Below are positions 1-12,321 of a DNA stretch of 45,816 bases, piece by piece; the stretch's first letter is position 1, and each line of letters opens with the position of its first letter. A model generated the notes under the pieces. It saw nothing but the letters and a program-made list of their open reading frames with translations. It was not told the origin of the DNA and did not search any database. The translations under genes and the position numbers were made by a program. The DNA is from Saccoglossus kowalevskii (lineage: Eukaryota > Hemichordata > Enteropneusta > Harrimaniidae), in assembly GCF_000003605.2 (NCBI RefSeq), contig NW_003136314.1, forward strand, positions 1 through 45,816. The letters are read 5' to 3'.

Positions 1-265
1 GGTTGATGAAATCAATAGCGTTACCCCAGCCTATCTCGGAATGCTGGTTGAATGAAAACCAATAGTCGTACCCCAATTTCTCTCTCTCGGAATGCTGGTT
101 AAATGAAAACCAATAATCTTACCCCAGTCTATCTCTCAAGGAATGCTGGATGAATGAAAACCAATAGTCTTACTCCAGTCTATGTCACTCGGAATGCTGG
201 TTGATTGAAAACCAATAGTCTTACCCCAATCTCTCTCTCTCGGAATGCTGGTTAAATGAAAAACA
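1..265. repeat. Left-end segment, copy of 23.03-23.30 kb
   Basis: The window opens inside a monomer. From position 11 onward this piece matches the sequence starting at 23,041, with the shared private features AATAGTCGTACCCC and GGTTGATTG; the only clear difference is one extra C near 23,150. The first ten bases lack an A that other copies have. Homology ends about position 285, where the window switches to a segment matching 22.39 kb. The order here (23.03-type then 22.39-type) is the reverse of the order at 22.4-23.3 kb, as expected if an X-Y unit was once tandemly repeated. Confidence 0.8.
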
Positions 266-269
266 ATAA

Positions 270-660
270 TCTTACCCCAGGCTATCTCTCAAGGAATGCT
301 GGATGAATGAAAACCAATAGTCTTACTCCAGTTTATGTCACTCGGAATGCTGGTTGAATGAATACCAATTGTTTTACCCCAGTCTATCTCTCAAGGAATG
401 CTGGTTGAATGAAAACCAATAGTCTTACCCCAGTCTATCTCTCAAGGAATGCTGGATGAATGAAAACCAATAGTCTTACTCCAGTCTATCTCACTCGGAA
501 TGCTGGTTGAATGAAAACCAATAGTGTTACCTCAGTCTATCTCTCAAGGAATGCTGGTTGAATGAAAACCAATAGTGTTACCCCAGTATATCTCTCTCGG
601 AATGCTGGTTGAATGAAAATAAGTAGTGTTACGCCCAGCCTATCTCGGAATGCTGCTTGA
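270..660. repeat. Segment shared with 22.39-22.78 and 24.67-24.97 kb
   Basis: Shared private variants tie these copies together: CCAGTTTATGTCACTC, GAATACCAATTGTTTTACC and, in the first two copies, AAAATAAGTAGTG (near 617 and 22,735). Elsewhere that last motif reads AAAATAAATAG. The third copy keeps the first two variants and then diverges near 24,960. Confidence 0.8.
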
Positions 661-1380
661 ATGAAAACCAATCATCTTACCCCAATTTCTCTCTCTCGGA
701 GTGCTGGTTAAATGAAAACCAATAATCGTACCCCAGTCTATCTCTCAAGGAATGCTGGATGAATGAAAACCAATAGTCTTACTCCAGTCTATGTCACTCG
801 GAATGCTGGCTGAATGAAAACAAATAGTCTTACCCCAGTCTATCTCTCAAGGAATGCTGGTTGAATGAAAACCAATAGTCTTACTCCAGTCTATCTCACT
901 CGGAATGCTGGTTGAATGAAAAACCAATAGTCTTACCCCAGTCTATCTCTCAAGGAATGCTGGATGAATGAAATAAATAGTCTTACTCCAGTCTATCTGA
1001 CTCGGAATGCTGATTGAAGGAATACCAATAGTCTTTCCCCAGTCTATCTCTCAAGGAATGCTGGTTGAATGAAAACCAATAATGTTACCCCAGTCTATGT
1101 CTCTCGGAATGCTGGTTGAATGAAAATCAATAGTGTTACCCCCAGCCTATCTCGGAATGCTGGTTCAATTAAAACCAATCATCTTACCCCAATCTCTCTC
1201 TCTCGGAATGCTGGTTAAATGAAAACCAATAATCTTACCCCAGGCTATCTCTCAAGGAATGCTGGATGAATGAAAACCAATAGTCTTACTCCAGTCTATG
1301 TCACTCGGAATGCTGGTTGAATGAAAACCAATAGTCTTACCCCAGTCTATCTCTCAAGGAATGCTGGTTGAATGAAAACC
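600..1380. repeat. Segment repeated at 2.89-3.67 kb
   Basis: This piece, of about 15 monomers, recurs about 2,287 bp downstream. Markers are GGAGTGCTGGTTAAATG followed by AATAATCGTACCCC, a shortened ATGAAATAAATAG monomer (near 970 and 3260), and AATAGTCTTTCCCC. A related block occurs again from 9,300 to 10,380. Because the marker order is kept, these are copies of one segment rather than independently varying monomers. Confidence 0.8.
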
Positions 1381-1415
1381 AATAGTCTTACCCCAGTCTA
1401 TCTCTCAAGCAATGC

Positions 1416-2695
1416 TGGATGAATGAAAACCAATAGTCTTACTCCAGTCTATCTCACTCGGAATGCTGAGTGAATGAAAACCAATAGTCTTACCCCAGTC
1501 TATCTCTCTCGGAATGCTGGATGAATGAAAACCAATAGTCTTACCTTAGTCTATCTCTCAAGGAATGCTGGATGAATGAAAACCAATAATCTTACCCCAG
1601 TCTATCTCTCAAGGAATACTGCATGAATGAAAACCAATAGTCTTACTCCAGTCTATGTCACTCGGAATGCTGGCTGAATGAAAACCAATAGTCTTACCCC
1701 AGTCTATCTCTCAAGGAATGCTGGTTGAATGAAAACCAATAGACTTACCCCAGTCTATCTCTCTCGGAATGCTGGTTGAATGAAAACCAATAGTCTTACC
1801 CCAGTCTATCTCTCTTGGAATGCTGGATGAATGAAAACCAATAGTCTTACCCTAGTCTATCTCTCAAGGAATGCTGGATGAATGAAAACCAATAGTCTTA
1901 CTCCAGTCTATCTGACTAGGAATGCTGGTTGAATGAAAACCAATAGTCTAACCCCAGTCTATCACTCAAGGAATGCTGGTTGAATGGAAACCAATAGTGT
2001 TACCCCGGTCTGTCTCTCTCGGAATGCTGGTTGAATGAAAACCAATAGACTTACCCGAGTCTATCTCTCAAGGACTGCTGGATGAATGAAAACCAATAGT
2101 CTTACTCCAGTCTATCTCACTCGGAATGCTGAGTGAATGAAAACCAATAGTCTTACCCCAGTCTATCTCTCTCGGAATGCTGGATGAATGAAAACCAATA
2201 GTCTTACCCTAGTCTATCTCTCAAGGAATGCTGGATGAATGAAAACCAATAATCTTACCCCAGTCTATCTCTCAAGGAATACTGCATGAATGAAAACCAA
2301 TAGTCTTACTCCAGTCTATGTCACTCGGAATGCTGGCTGAATGAAAACCAATAGTCTTACCCCAGTCTATCTCTCAAGGAATGCTGGTTGAATGAAAACC
2401 AATAGACTTACCCCAGTCTATCTCTCTCGGAATGCTGGTTGAATGAAAACCAATAGTCTTACCCCAGTCTATCTCTCTTGGAATGCTGGATGAATGAAAA
2501 CCAATAGTCTTACCCTAGTCTATCTCTCAAGGAATGCTGGATGAATGAAAACCAATAGTCTTACTCCAGTCTATCTGACTAGGAATGCTGGTTGAATGAA
2601 AACCAATAGTCTAACCCCAGTCTATCACTCAAGGAATGCTGGTTGAATGGAAACCAATAGTGTTACCCCGGTCTGTCTCTCTCGGAATGCTGGTT
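1416..2695. repeat. Tandem duplication, 663-bp unit (13 monomers)
   Basis: Two near-identical copies sit side by side: about 1,416-2,032 and 2,079-2,695, offset exactly 663 = 13 x 51. Shared private markers include GCTGAGTGAATG (1,465 and 2,128), GGAATACTGCATG, CTCTCTTGGAATG, CTGACTAGGAATG (1,915 and 2,578) and GGTCTGTCTC. The one clear difference I saw is TTACCTTAG near 1,551 against TTACCCTAG near 2,215. The whole-monomer offset and high identity indicate a recent unequal exchange. Confidence 0.88.
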
Positions 2696-3739
2696 AAATG
2701 AAAAACAATAATCTTACCCCAGTCTATCTCTCAAGGAATGCTGGATGAATGAAAACCAATAGTCTTACTCCAGTCTATCTCACTCGGAATGCTGGTTGAA
2801 TGAAAACCAATACTGTTACCTCAGTCTATCTCTCAAGGAATGCTGGTAGAATGAAAACCAATAGTGTTACCCCAGTCTATCTCTCTCGGAATGCTGGTTG
2901 AATGAAAATAAATAGTGTTACGCCCAGCCTATCTCGGAATGCTGCTTGAATGAAAACCAATCATCTTACCCCAATTTCTCTCTCTCGGAGTGCTGGTTAA
3001 ATGAAAACCAATAATCGTACCCCAGTCTATCTCTCAAGGAATGCTGGATGAATGAAAACCAATAGTCTTACTCCAGTCTATGTCACTCGGAATGCTGGCT
3101 GAATGAAAACCAATAGTCTTACCCCAGTCTATCTCTCAAGGAATGCTGGTTGAATGAAAACCAATAGTCTTACTCCAGTCTATCTCACTCGGAATGCTGG
3201 TTGAATGAAAAACCAATAGTCTTACCCCAGTCTATCTCTCAAGGAATGCTGGATGAATGAAATAAATAGTCTTACTCCAGTCTATCTGACTCGGAATGCT
3301 GATTGAAGGAAAACCAATAGTCTTTCCCCAGTCTATCTCTCAAGGAATGCTGGTTGAATGAAAACCAATAATGTTACCCCAGTCTATCTCTCTCGGAATG
3401 CTGGTTGAATGAAAATCAATAGTGTTACCCCCAGCCTATCTCGCAATGCTGGTTCAATTAAAACCAATCATCTTACCCCAATCTCTCTCTCTCTCGGAAT
3501 GCTGGTTAAATGAAAACCAATAATCTTACCCCAGTCTATCTCTCAAGGAATGCTGGATGAATGAAAACCAATAGTCTTACTCCAGTCTATGTCACTCGGA
3601 ATGCTGGCTGAATGAAAACCAATAGTCTTACCCCAGTCTATCTCTCAAGGAATGCTGGTTGAATGAAAACCAATAGTCTTACCCCAGTCTATCTCTCAAG
3701 GAATGTTGGATGAATGAAAATCAATAGTGTTACCCCCAG

Positions 3740-3948
3740 CCTATCTCGGAATGCTGGTTCAATTAAAACCAATCATCTTACACCAATCTCTCTCTCTCGG
3801 AATGTTGGTTAAATGAAAACCAATAATCTTACCACAGGCTATCTCTCAAGGAATGCTGGTTGAATGAAAACCAATAGTCTTACCCCAGTCTATCTCTCTT
3901 GGAATGCTGGTTGAATAAAAATCAATAGTGTTACCCCCATTCTATTCC
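3740..3948. repeat. Family B S-monomer pair leading into an island
   Basis: Two S monomers lie 201 bp apart (tails at 3,740 and 3,941), the family B signature. The marker GGAATGTTGGTTAAATG with TTACCACAGGC lies between them. The second S monomer is already degenerate (CCCCCATTCTATTCCC) and leads directly into the diverged island. Confidence 0.75.
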
Positions 3949-4285
3949 CTAATGCTGCTTCTTTTATGACCATTCATCTTATTACCATCTCTCTCTCCCT
4001 CAAGATGGTTGTTTGATGAAAAACCATAATCTTAACCCCAGTTATCTCTACTCGAAAGGTTGATTAATGAAAACCCATAATCCTAATCCCATCTAATTCC
4101 TTCGGAATGGTTGTTTAATGAAAAACCATAATCGTAACCCCATCCAATTCCCCTCGAAAGGTGGTTTAATGAAAACCCATAATCGTAACCCCCTCTATAT
4201 GTCAAGGAATGCTGGTTGAAAGAAAACCTCTACTGATACCCATCTCTCACTCTCATGATGTGCTGGATGTAAGAACACCTATAGT
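3938..4285. repeat. Diverged island 1, degenerate monomers
   Basis: About 350 bp in which the 51-bp rhythm survives (units of about 50-53 bp) but the sequence is far from consensus. GGAATGCTGG becomes GAAAGGT or GGAATGGTTG, and AAAACCAAT becomes AAAACCCAT or AAAAACCAT followed by AATC and TAACCCC. Four neighbouring monomers share the CCATAATC form, so the changes are not independent. The order after the S pair is H-like, I-like, three units, one ending TGTCAA (4,199), then one with GATACCC (4,234) and CTCTCATGATG (4,251). That order matches 33.4-33.8 kb. Array-standard sequence resumes at about 4,285. A cluster of assembly or base-calling errors is the main alternative. Confidence 0.8.
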
Positions 4286-5870
4286 CTTACCCCAGTCTAT
4301 CTCTCAAGGAATGCTGGATGAATGAAAACCAATAGTCTTACTCCAGTCTATCTCACTCGGAATGCTGGTTGAATGAAAACCAATAGTCTTACCCCATTCT
4401 ATCTCTCAAGGAATGCTGGTTGAATGAAAACCAATCAACTTACCCCAATTTCTCTCTCTCGGAATGCTGGTTAAATGAAAACCAATAAACTTACCACAGT
4501 CTATCTCTCAAGGAATGCTGGATGATTGAAAACCAATAGTCTTACTCCAGTCTATCTCTCAAGGAATGCTGGTTGAATGAAAACCAATAGTGTTATCCCA
4601 GTCTATCTCTCTCGGAATGCTGGTTGAATGAAAATCAATAGTGTTACCCCCAGCCTATCTCGGAATGCTGGTTCAATTAAAACCAATCATCTTACCCCAA
4701 TCTCTCTCTCTCGGAATGTTGGTTAAATGAAAACCAATAATCTTACCACAGGCTATCTCTCAAGGAATGCTGGTTGAATGAAAACCAATAGTCTTACCCC
4801 AGTCTATCTCTCTTGGAATGCTGGTTGAATAAAAATCAATAGTGTTACCCCCAGCCTATCTCGGAATGCTGGTTCAATTAAAACCAATCATCTTACCCAA
4901 TCTCTCGCTCTCGAAATGCTGGTTAAATGAAAACCAATATCTTATCCCAGTCTATCTCTCAAGGAATGCTGGATGAATGAAAACCAATAGTCTTACTCCA
5001 GTCTATCTCACTCGGAATGCTGGTTGAATGAAAACCAATAGTGTTACCCCAGTCTACCTCTCTCGGAATGCTGGTTGAATGAAAACCAATCATATTACCC
5101 CCAATCTATCTCTCTCGGAATGCTGGTTAAATGAAAACCAATAATCTTACCCCAGTCTATCTCTCTCGGAATGCTGGATGAATGAAAACCAATAGTCTTA
5201 CTCCAGTCTATCTCACTCGGAATGCTGGTTGAATTAAAACCAATCATCTTACCCCAATCTCTCTCTCTCGGAATGCTGGTTAAATGAAAAACAATAATCT
5301 TACCCCAGTCTATCTCTCAAGGAATGCTGGATGAATGAAAACCAATCATCTTACCCCAATTTCTCTCTCTCGGAGTGCTGGTTAAATGAAAACCAATAAT
5401 CGTACCCCAGTCTATCTCTCAAGGAATGCTGGATGAATGAAAACCAATAGTCTTACTCCAGTCTATCTCTCAAGGAATGCTGGATGAATGAAAACCAATA
5501 GTCTTACCCCAGTCTATCTCACTCGGAATGCTGGTTGAATGAAAACCAATAGTCTTACCCCATTCTATCTCTCAAGGAATGCTGGTTGAATGAAAACCAA
5601 TCAACTTACCCCAATTTCTTTCTCTCGGAATGCTGGTTAAATGAAAACCAATAATCTTACCACAGTCTATCTCTCAAGGAATGCTGGATGATTGAAAACC
5701 AATAGTCTTACTCCAGTCTATCTCACTCAGAATGCTGGTTGAATGAAAACCAATAGTGTTACCTCAGTCTATCTCTCCAGGAATGCTGGTTGAATTAAAA
5801 CCAATAGTGTTACCCCAGTCTATCTCTCTCGGAATGCTGGTTGAATGAAAATAAATAGTGTTACCCCCAG
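4285..5870. repeat. Family B block with CCAATCAACTT monomers
   Basis: Ordinary monomers resume here. Rare H-like monomers with CCAATCAACTT occur at 4,431 and 5,597, each followed by an I-type unit with TTACCACAG and a GGATGATTG unit; the same trio marks 32.9-36.6 kb. An S pair 201 bp apart (4,654 and 4,855) with CTCTCGCTCTCGAAATG after it confirms family B. A chimeric monomer near 5,330 joins GGATGAATG directly to CCAATCATCTT. Confidence 0.8.
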
Positions 5871-6130
5871 CCTATCTCGGAATGCTGGTTCAATAAAAAC
5901 CAATCATCTTACCCCAATCTCTCTCTCTCGGAGTGCTGGTTGAAAGAAACCCAATAGTCTTACCCCAGTCTATCTCTCTCTCGGAATGCTGGTTGAATGA
6001 AAATCAATAGCGTTCCCCCAGCCTATCTCGGAATGCTGGTTGAATTAAAACCAATCATCTTACCCCAATCTCTCTCTCTCGGAATGCTGGTTAAATGAAA
6101 AACAATAATCTTACCCCAGTCTATCTCTCA
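5700..6130. repeat. Close S pair (about 150 bp), shared with 43.5-43.9 kb
   Basis: S tails at 5,871 and 6,022 are 151 bp apart, only three monomers. The same arrangement, 146 bp apart with several small deletions, is at 43,691 and 43,837. Both sites have a shortened H start (TTCAATAAAA) and an atypical monomer between the two S units (GGTTGAAAGAAACCC here, GGTTGATGAAAACC at 43.75 kb). Confidence 0.75.
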
Positions 6131-7069
6131 AGGAATGCTGGATGAATGAAAACCAATAGTCTTACCCCAGTCTATCTCTCTCGGAATGCTGGATGAATGA
6201 AAACCAATAGTCTTACCCTAGTCTATCTCTCAAGGAATGCTGGATGAATGAAAACCAATTGTCTTACTCCAGTCTATCTGACTCGGAATGCTGGTTGAAT
6301 GAAAACCAATAGTCTTACTCCAGTCTATCACTCAAGGAATGCTGGTTGAATGGAAACCAATAGTGTTACCCTGGTCTATCTCTCAAGGACTGCTGGTTGA
6401 ATGAAAACCAATAGTCTTACCCCAGTCTATCTCTCAAGGAATGCTGGATGAATGAAAACCAATAGTCTTACTCCAGTCTATCTCATTCGGAATGCTGAGT
6501 GAATGAAAACCAATAGTCTTACCCCAGTCTATCTCTCTCGGAATGCTGGATGAATGAAAACCAATAGTCTTACCCTAGTCTATCTCTCAAGGAATGCTGG
6601 ATGAATGAAAACCAATAGTCTTCCTCCAGTCTATCTGACTCGGAATGCTGGTTGAATGAAAACCAATAGTCTTACCCCAGTCTATCACTCAAGGAATGCT
6701 GGTTGAATGGAAACCAATAGTGTTACCCCGGTCTATCTCTCTCGGAATGCTGGTTGAATGAAAACCAATAGTCTTACCCGAGTCTATCTCTCAAGGACTG
6801 CTGGTTGAATGAAAACCAATAGTCTTACCCCAGTCTATCTCTCAAGGAATGCTGGATGAATGAAAACCAAAAGTCTTACTCCAGTCTATCTCACTCGGAA
6901 TGCTGGTTGAATGAAAACCAATACTGTTACCTCAGTCTATCTCTCAAGGAATGCTGGTTGAATGAAAACCAATAGTCTTACCCCAGTCTATCTCTCAAGG
7001 AATGCTGGTTGAATGAAAACCAATAGTCTTACCCCAGTCTATCTCTCAAGGAATGCTGGATGAATGAAA
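6065..7069. repeat. 1.0-kb segment copied at 25.09 and 40.78 kb
   Basis: This piece aligns with 25,094-26,098 at a constant offset of 19,029 with no net indel. Checked markers: TTAAATGAAAAAC (6,091 and 25,120), CTTCCTCCAG (6,620 and 25,649) and the AACCAAAAGTC monomer. I noticed two substitutions (CATTCGG near 6,484; CTCGAAATG near 25,924). A third copy starts at 40,783 (offset 34,718) and runs about 740 bp. Confidence 0.85.
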
Positions 7070-9320
7070 ACCAATAGTCTTACTCCAGTCTATCTCACTC
7101 GGAATGCTGGTTGAATGAAAACCAATAGTGTTACCTCAGTCTATCTCTCCAGGAATGCTGGTTGAATGAAAACCAATAGTGTTACCCCAGTCTATCTCTC
7201 TCGGAATGCTGGTTGAATGAAAATAAATAGTGTTACCCGAGTCTATCTCTCAAGGACTGCTGGTTGAATGAAAACCAATAGTCTTACCCCAGTCTATCTC
7301 TCTCGGAATGCTGGTTAAATGAAAAACAATAATCTTACCCCAGTCTATCTCTCAAGGAATGCTGGATGAATGAAAACCAATAGTCTTACCCCAGTCTATC
7401 TCTCTCGGAATGCTGGATGAATGAAAACCAATAGTCGTACCCTAGTCTATCTCTCAAGGAATGCTGGATGAATGAAAACCAATTGTCTTACTCCAGTCTA
7501 TCTGACTCGGAATGCTGGTTGAATGAAAACCAATAGTCTTACTCCAGTCTATCACTCAAGGAATGCTGGTTGAATGGAAACCAATAGTGTTACCCTGGTC
7601 TATCTCTCAAGGACTGCTGGTTGAATGAAAACCAATAGTCTTACCCCAGTCAATCTCTCAAGGAATGCTGGATGAATGAAAACCAATAGTCTTACTCCAG
7701 TCTATCTCACTCGGAATGCTGGTTGAATGAAAACCAATAGTGTTACCCCAGTCTATCTCTCTCGGAATGCTGGTTGTATGAAAATAAATAGTGTTACGCC
7801 CAGCCTATCTCGGAATGCTGGTTCAATTAAAACCAATCATCTTACCCCAATCTGTCTCTCTCGGAATGCTGGTTAAATGAAAACCAATAATCTTACCCCA
7901 GGCTATCTCTCAAGGAATGCTGGATGAATGAAAACCAATAGTCTTACTCCAGTCTATCTCACTCGGAATGCTGGTTGAATGAAAACCAATAGTCTTACCC
8001 CAGTCTATCTCTCAAGGAATGCTGGTTGAATGAAAACCAATAGTGTTACCTCAGTCTATCTCTCAAGGAATGCTGGTTGAATGAAAACCAATAGTGTTAC
8101 CCCAGTCTATCTCTCTCGGAATGCTGGTTGTATGAAAATAAATAGTGTTACGCCCAGTCTATCTCGGAATGCTGGTTCAATGAAAACCAATCATCTTACC
8201 CCAATCTGTCTCTCTCGGAATGCGGGTTAAATGAAAACCAATAATCTTACCCCAGGCTATCTCTCAAGGAATGCTGGATGAATGAAAACCAAAAGTCTTA
8301 CTCCAGTCTATCTCACTCGGAATGCTGGTTGAATGAAAACCAATAGTCTTACCCCAGTCTATCTCTCAAGGAATGCTGGTTGAATGAAAACCAATAGTCT
8401 TACCCCAGTCTATCTCTCAAGGAATGCTGGATGAATGAAAACCAATAGTCTTACTCCAGTCTATCTCACTCGGAATGCTGGTTGAATGAAAACCAATAGT
8501 GTTACCTCAGTCTATCTCTCAAGGAATGCTGGTTGAATGAAAACCAATAGTGTTACCCCAGTCTATCTCTCTCGGAATGCTGGTTGAATGAAAATAAATA
8601 GTGTTACGCCCAGCCTATCTCGGAATGCTGCTTGAATGAAAACCAATCATCTTACCCCAATTTCTCTCCCTCGGAATGCTGGTTAAATGAAAACCAATAA
8701 TCTTACCCCAGTCTATCTCTCAAGGAATACTGCATGAATGAAAACCAATAGTCTTACTCCAGTCTATCTCTCAAGGAATACTGCATGAATGAAAACCAAT
8801 AGTCTTACTCCAGTCTATGTCACTCGGAATGCTGGCTGAATGAAAACCAATAGTCTTACCCCAGTCTATCTCTCAAGGAATGCTGGTGAATGAAAACCAA
8901 TAGTCTTACCCCAGTCTATCTCTCTCGGAATGCTGGTTGAATGAAAATCAATAGCGTTACCCCCAGCCTATCTCGGAATGCTGGTTGAATTAAAACCAAT
9001 CATCTTACCCCAATCTCTCTCTCTCTCGGAATGCTGGTTAAATGAAAAACAATAATCTTACCCCAGTCTATCTCTCAAGGAATGCTGGATGAATGAAAAC
9101 CAATAGTCTTACCCTAGTCTATCTCTCAAGGAATGCTGGATGAATGAAAACCAAAAGTCTTACTCCAGTCTATCTCACTCGGATTGCTGGTTGAATGAAA
9201 ACCAATACTGTTACCTCAGTCTATCTCTCAAGGAATGCTGGTTGAATGAAAACCAATAGTGTTACCCCAGTCTATCTCTCTCGGAATGCTGGTTGAATGA
9301 AAATAAATAGTGTTACGCCC
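7069..9320. repeat. Family A array with repeated S intervals
   Basis: Ordinary 51-bp monomers with S tails at 7,804, 8,158, 8,614 and 8,967; the intervals 354, 456 and 353 match family A spacing. The variant GGTTGTATGAAAATAAATAG, a family A landmark, appears at 7,772 and 8,125. The stretch 7,230-7,650 (TTACCCGAGTC, then AATAGTCGTACCC) resembles 40.72-41.1 kb and the last 390 bases of the window. Confidence 0.8.
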
Positions 9321-9439
9321 AGCCTATCTCGGAATGCTGCTTGAATGAAAACCAATCATCTTACCCCAATTTCTCTCTCTCGGAGTGTGGTTAAATGAAA
9401 ACCAATAATCGTACCCCAGTCTATGTCTCAAGGAATGCT

Positions 9440-10065
9440 GGATGAATGAAAACCAATAGTCTTACTCCAGTCTATGTCACTCGGAATGCTGGCTGAATAA
9501 AAACTAATAGTCTTACCCCAGTCTATCTCTCAAGGTATGCTGGTTGAATGAAAACCAATAGTCTTACTCCAGTCTATCTCACTCGGAATGCTGGTTGAAT
9601 GAAAAACCAATAGTCTTACCCCAGTCTATCTCTCAAGGAATGCTGGATGAATGAAATAAATAGTCTTACTCCAGTCTATCTGACTCGGAATGCTGATTGA
9701 AAGAAAACCAATAGTCTTTCCCCAGTCTATCTCTCAAGGAATGCTGGTTGAATGAAAACCAATAGTCTTACTCCAGTCTATGTCACTCGGAATGCTGGCT
9801 GAATGAAAACCAATAGTCTTACCCCAGTCTATCTCTCAAGGTATGCTGGTTGAATGAAAACCAATAGTCTTACTCCAGTCTATCTCACTCGGAATGCTGG
9901 TTGAATGAAAAACCAATAGTCTTACCCCAGTCTATCTCTCAAGGAATGCTGGATGAATGAAATAAATAGTCTTACTCCAGTCTATCTGACTCGGAATGCT
10001 GATTGAAGGAAAACCAATAGTCTTTCCCCAGTCTATCTCTCAAGGAATGCTGGTTGAATGAAAAC
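9440..10065. repeat. Tandem duplication, 306-bp unit (6 monomers)
   Basis: The compressed monomer ATGAAATAAATAG occurs at 9,653 and 9,959, exactly 306 = 6 x 51 apart. Both copies also share the private base in AAGGTATGCTGG (near 9,535 and 9,840) and the GCTGATTGAA unit followed by AATAGTCTTTCCCC. Copy one has extra changes (GGCTGAATAAAAAC). This is a recent local duplication inside the segment related to 0.6 and 2.9 kb. Confidence 0.85.
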
Positions 10066-10329
10066 CAATAATGTTACCCCAGTCTATCTCTCTCGGAATG
10101 CTGGTTGAATGAAAATCAATAGTGTTACCCCCAGCCTATCTCGGAATGCTGGTTCAATTAAAACCAATCATCTTACCCCAATCTCTCTCTCTCTCGGAAT
10201 GCTGGTTAAATGAAAACCAATAATCTTACCCCAGTCTATCTCTCAAGGAATGCTGGATGAATGAAAACCAATAGTCTTACTCCAGTCTATGTCTCTCGGA
10301 ATGCTGGCTGAATGAAAACCAATAGTCTT

Positions 10330-10440
10330 ACCCCAGTCTATCTCTCAGGAATGCTGGTTGAATGAAAACCATAGTCTTACCCCAGTCTATCTCTCTTGGA
10401 ATGCTGGTTGTACTACTAATCAATAGTGTTACCCCAGCCT
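10330..10440. repeat. Locally disrupted monomers
   Basis: Small deletions cluster here (CTCTCAGGAATG, AAAACCATAG), followed by GGTTGTACTACTAATC, which replaces the usual GAATGAAAATC and is unique in the window, inside an S monomer with only four Cs. Either a local mutation cluster or poor consensus quality. Confidence 0.6.
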
Positions 10441-10814
10441 ATCTCGGAATGCTGCTTCAATTAAAACCAATCATCTTACCCCAATCTGTCTCTCTCGGAA
10501 TGCTGGTTAAATGAAAACCAATAATCTTACCCAAGGCTATCTCTCAAGGAATGCTGGATGAATGAAAACCAAAAGTCTTACTCCAGTCTATCTCACTCGG
10601 AATGCTGGTTGAATGAAAACCAATAGTCTTACCCCAGTCTATCTCTCAAGGACTGCTGGTTGAATGAAAACCAATAGTCTTACCCCAGTCTATCTCTCAA
10701 GGAATGCTGGATGAATGAAAACCAATAGTCTTACTCCAGTCTATCTCACTCGGAATGCTGGTTGAATGAAAACCAATAGTGTTACCTCAGTCTATCTCTC
10801 AAGGAATGCTGGTT

Positions 10815-11565
10815 GAATGAAAACCAATAGTGTTACCCCAGTCTATCTCTCTCGGAATGCTGGTTGAATGAAAATAAATAGTGTTACGCCCAGCCTATCT
10901 CGGAATGCTGCTTGAACGAAAACCAATCATCTTACCCCAATTTCTCTCTCTCGGAATGCTGGTTAAATGAAAACCGATAATCTTACCCCAGTCTATCTCT
11001 CAAGGAATACTGCATGAATGAAAACCAATAGTCTTACTCCAGTCTATGTCACTCGGAATGCTGGCTGAATGAAAACCAATAGTCTTACCCCAGTCTATCT
11101 CTCAAGGAATGCTGGTTGAATGAAAACCAATAGACTTACCCCAGTCTATCTCTCTCGGAATGCTGGTTGAATGAAAATCAATAGCGTTACCCACAGCCTA
11201 TCTCGGAATGATAGTTGAATTAAAACCATTCATCTTACCCCAATCTCTCTCTCTCTGAATGCTGGTTAAATAAAAAACAATAATCTTACCCCAGTCTATC
11301 TCTCAAGGAATGCTGGATGAATGAAAACCAATAGTCTTACTCCAGTCCATCTCACTCGAAATGCTGGTTGAATGAAAACCAATAGTCTTACCCCAGTCTA
11401 TCTCTCTCGGAATGCTGGATGAATGAAAACCAATAGTCTTACCCTAGTCTATCTCTCAAGGAATGCTGGATGAATGAAAACCAATAGTCTTACTCCAGTC
11501 TATCTGACTCGGAATGCTGGGTTGAATGAAAACCAATAGTCTAACCCCAGTCTATCTCTCAAGGA
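10815..11565. repeat. 0.75-kb segment copied at 44.16-44.91 kb
   Basis: Copies lie 33,348 bp apart with constant offset: S tails 10,894/44,242 and 11,197/44,545. Shared private features: TTGAACGAAAACC, TTACCCACAGCC, GGAATGATAGTTGAATTAAA, CTCTCTCTGAATG, CCAGTCCATCTCACTCG and AATAGTCTAACCCC. This is the widest-spaced clear pair in the window. Confidence 0.87.
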
Positions 11566-12321
11566 ATGCTGGTTGAATGAAAAACAATAGTCTTACCCCG
11601 GTCTATCTCTCTCGGAATGGTGGATGAATGAACAACAATAGTCGTACTCCAGTCTATCTCTCAATGACTGCTGAATGAATGAAAACCAATAGTCTTACCC
11701 CAGTCTATCTCTCAAGGAATGCTGGTTGAATGAAAACCAATAGTCTTACTCCAGTCTATCTCTCAAGGAATGCTGGTTGAATGAAAACCAATAGTGTTAC
11801 CCCAGTCTATCTCTCTCGGAATGCTGGTTGAATGAAAATAAATAGTGTTACGCCCAGCCTATCTCGGAATGCTGGTTAAATTAAAACCAATCATCTTACC
11901 CCAATCTATCTCTCTCGGAATGCTGGATGAATGAAAACCAATAATCTTACTCCAGTCTATGTCACTCGGAATGCTGGATGAATGAAAACCAATAGTCTTA
12001 CCCCAGTCTATCTCTCAAGGAATGCTGGTTGAATGAAAACCAATAGTCTTACCCCAGTCTATCTCTCAAGGAATGCTGGTTGAATGAAAATCAATAGCGT
12101 TACCCCCAGCCTATCTCGGAATGCTGGTTGAATTAAAACCAATCATCTTACCCCAATCTCTCTCTCTCGGAATGCTGGTTAAATGAAAAACAATAATCTT
12201 ACCCCAGTCTATCTCTCAAGGAATGCTGGCTGAAAGAAAACCAATAGTCTTACCCCAGTCTATCTCTCTCGGAATGCTGGATGAATGAAAACCAATAGTC
12301 TTACCCTAGTCTATCTCTCAA

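Noticed and set aside
3938-4285. Transposon or unique insertion at the diverged island
   Set aside because: Recognisable monomer pieces (AAAAACCATAATC, TAACCCC, CTCTCTC) continue with a 50-53 bp period; there are no terminal repeats, target-site duplication or coding sequence.
4900-4940. Microsatellite CT tracts as separate loci
   Set aside because: The CTCTCTCTCTC runs are the normal tail of H-type monomers; they vary by one or two units only and are part of the satellite.
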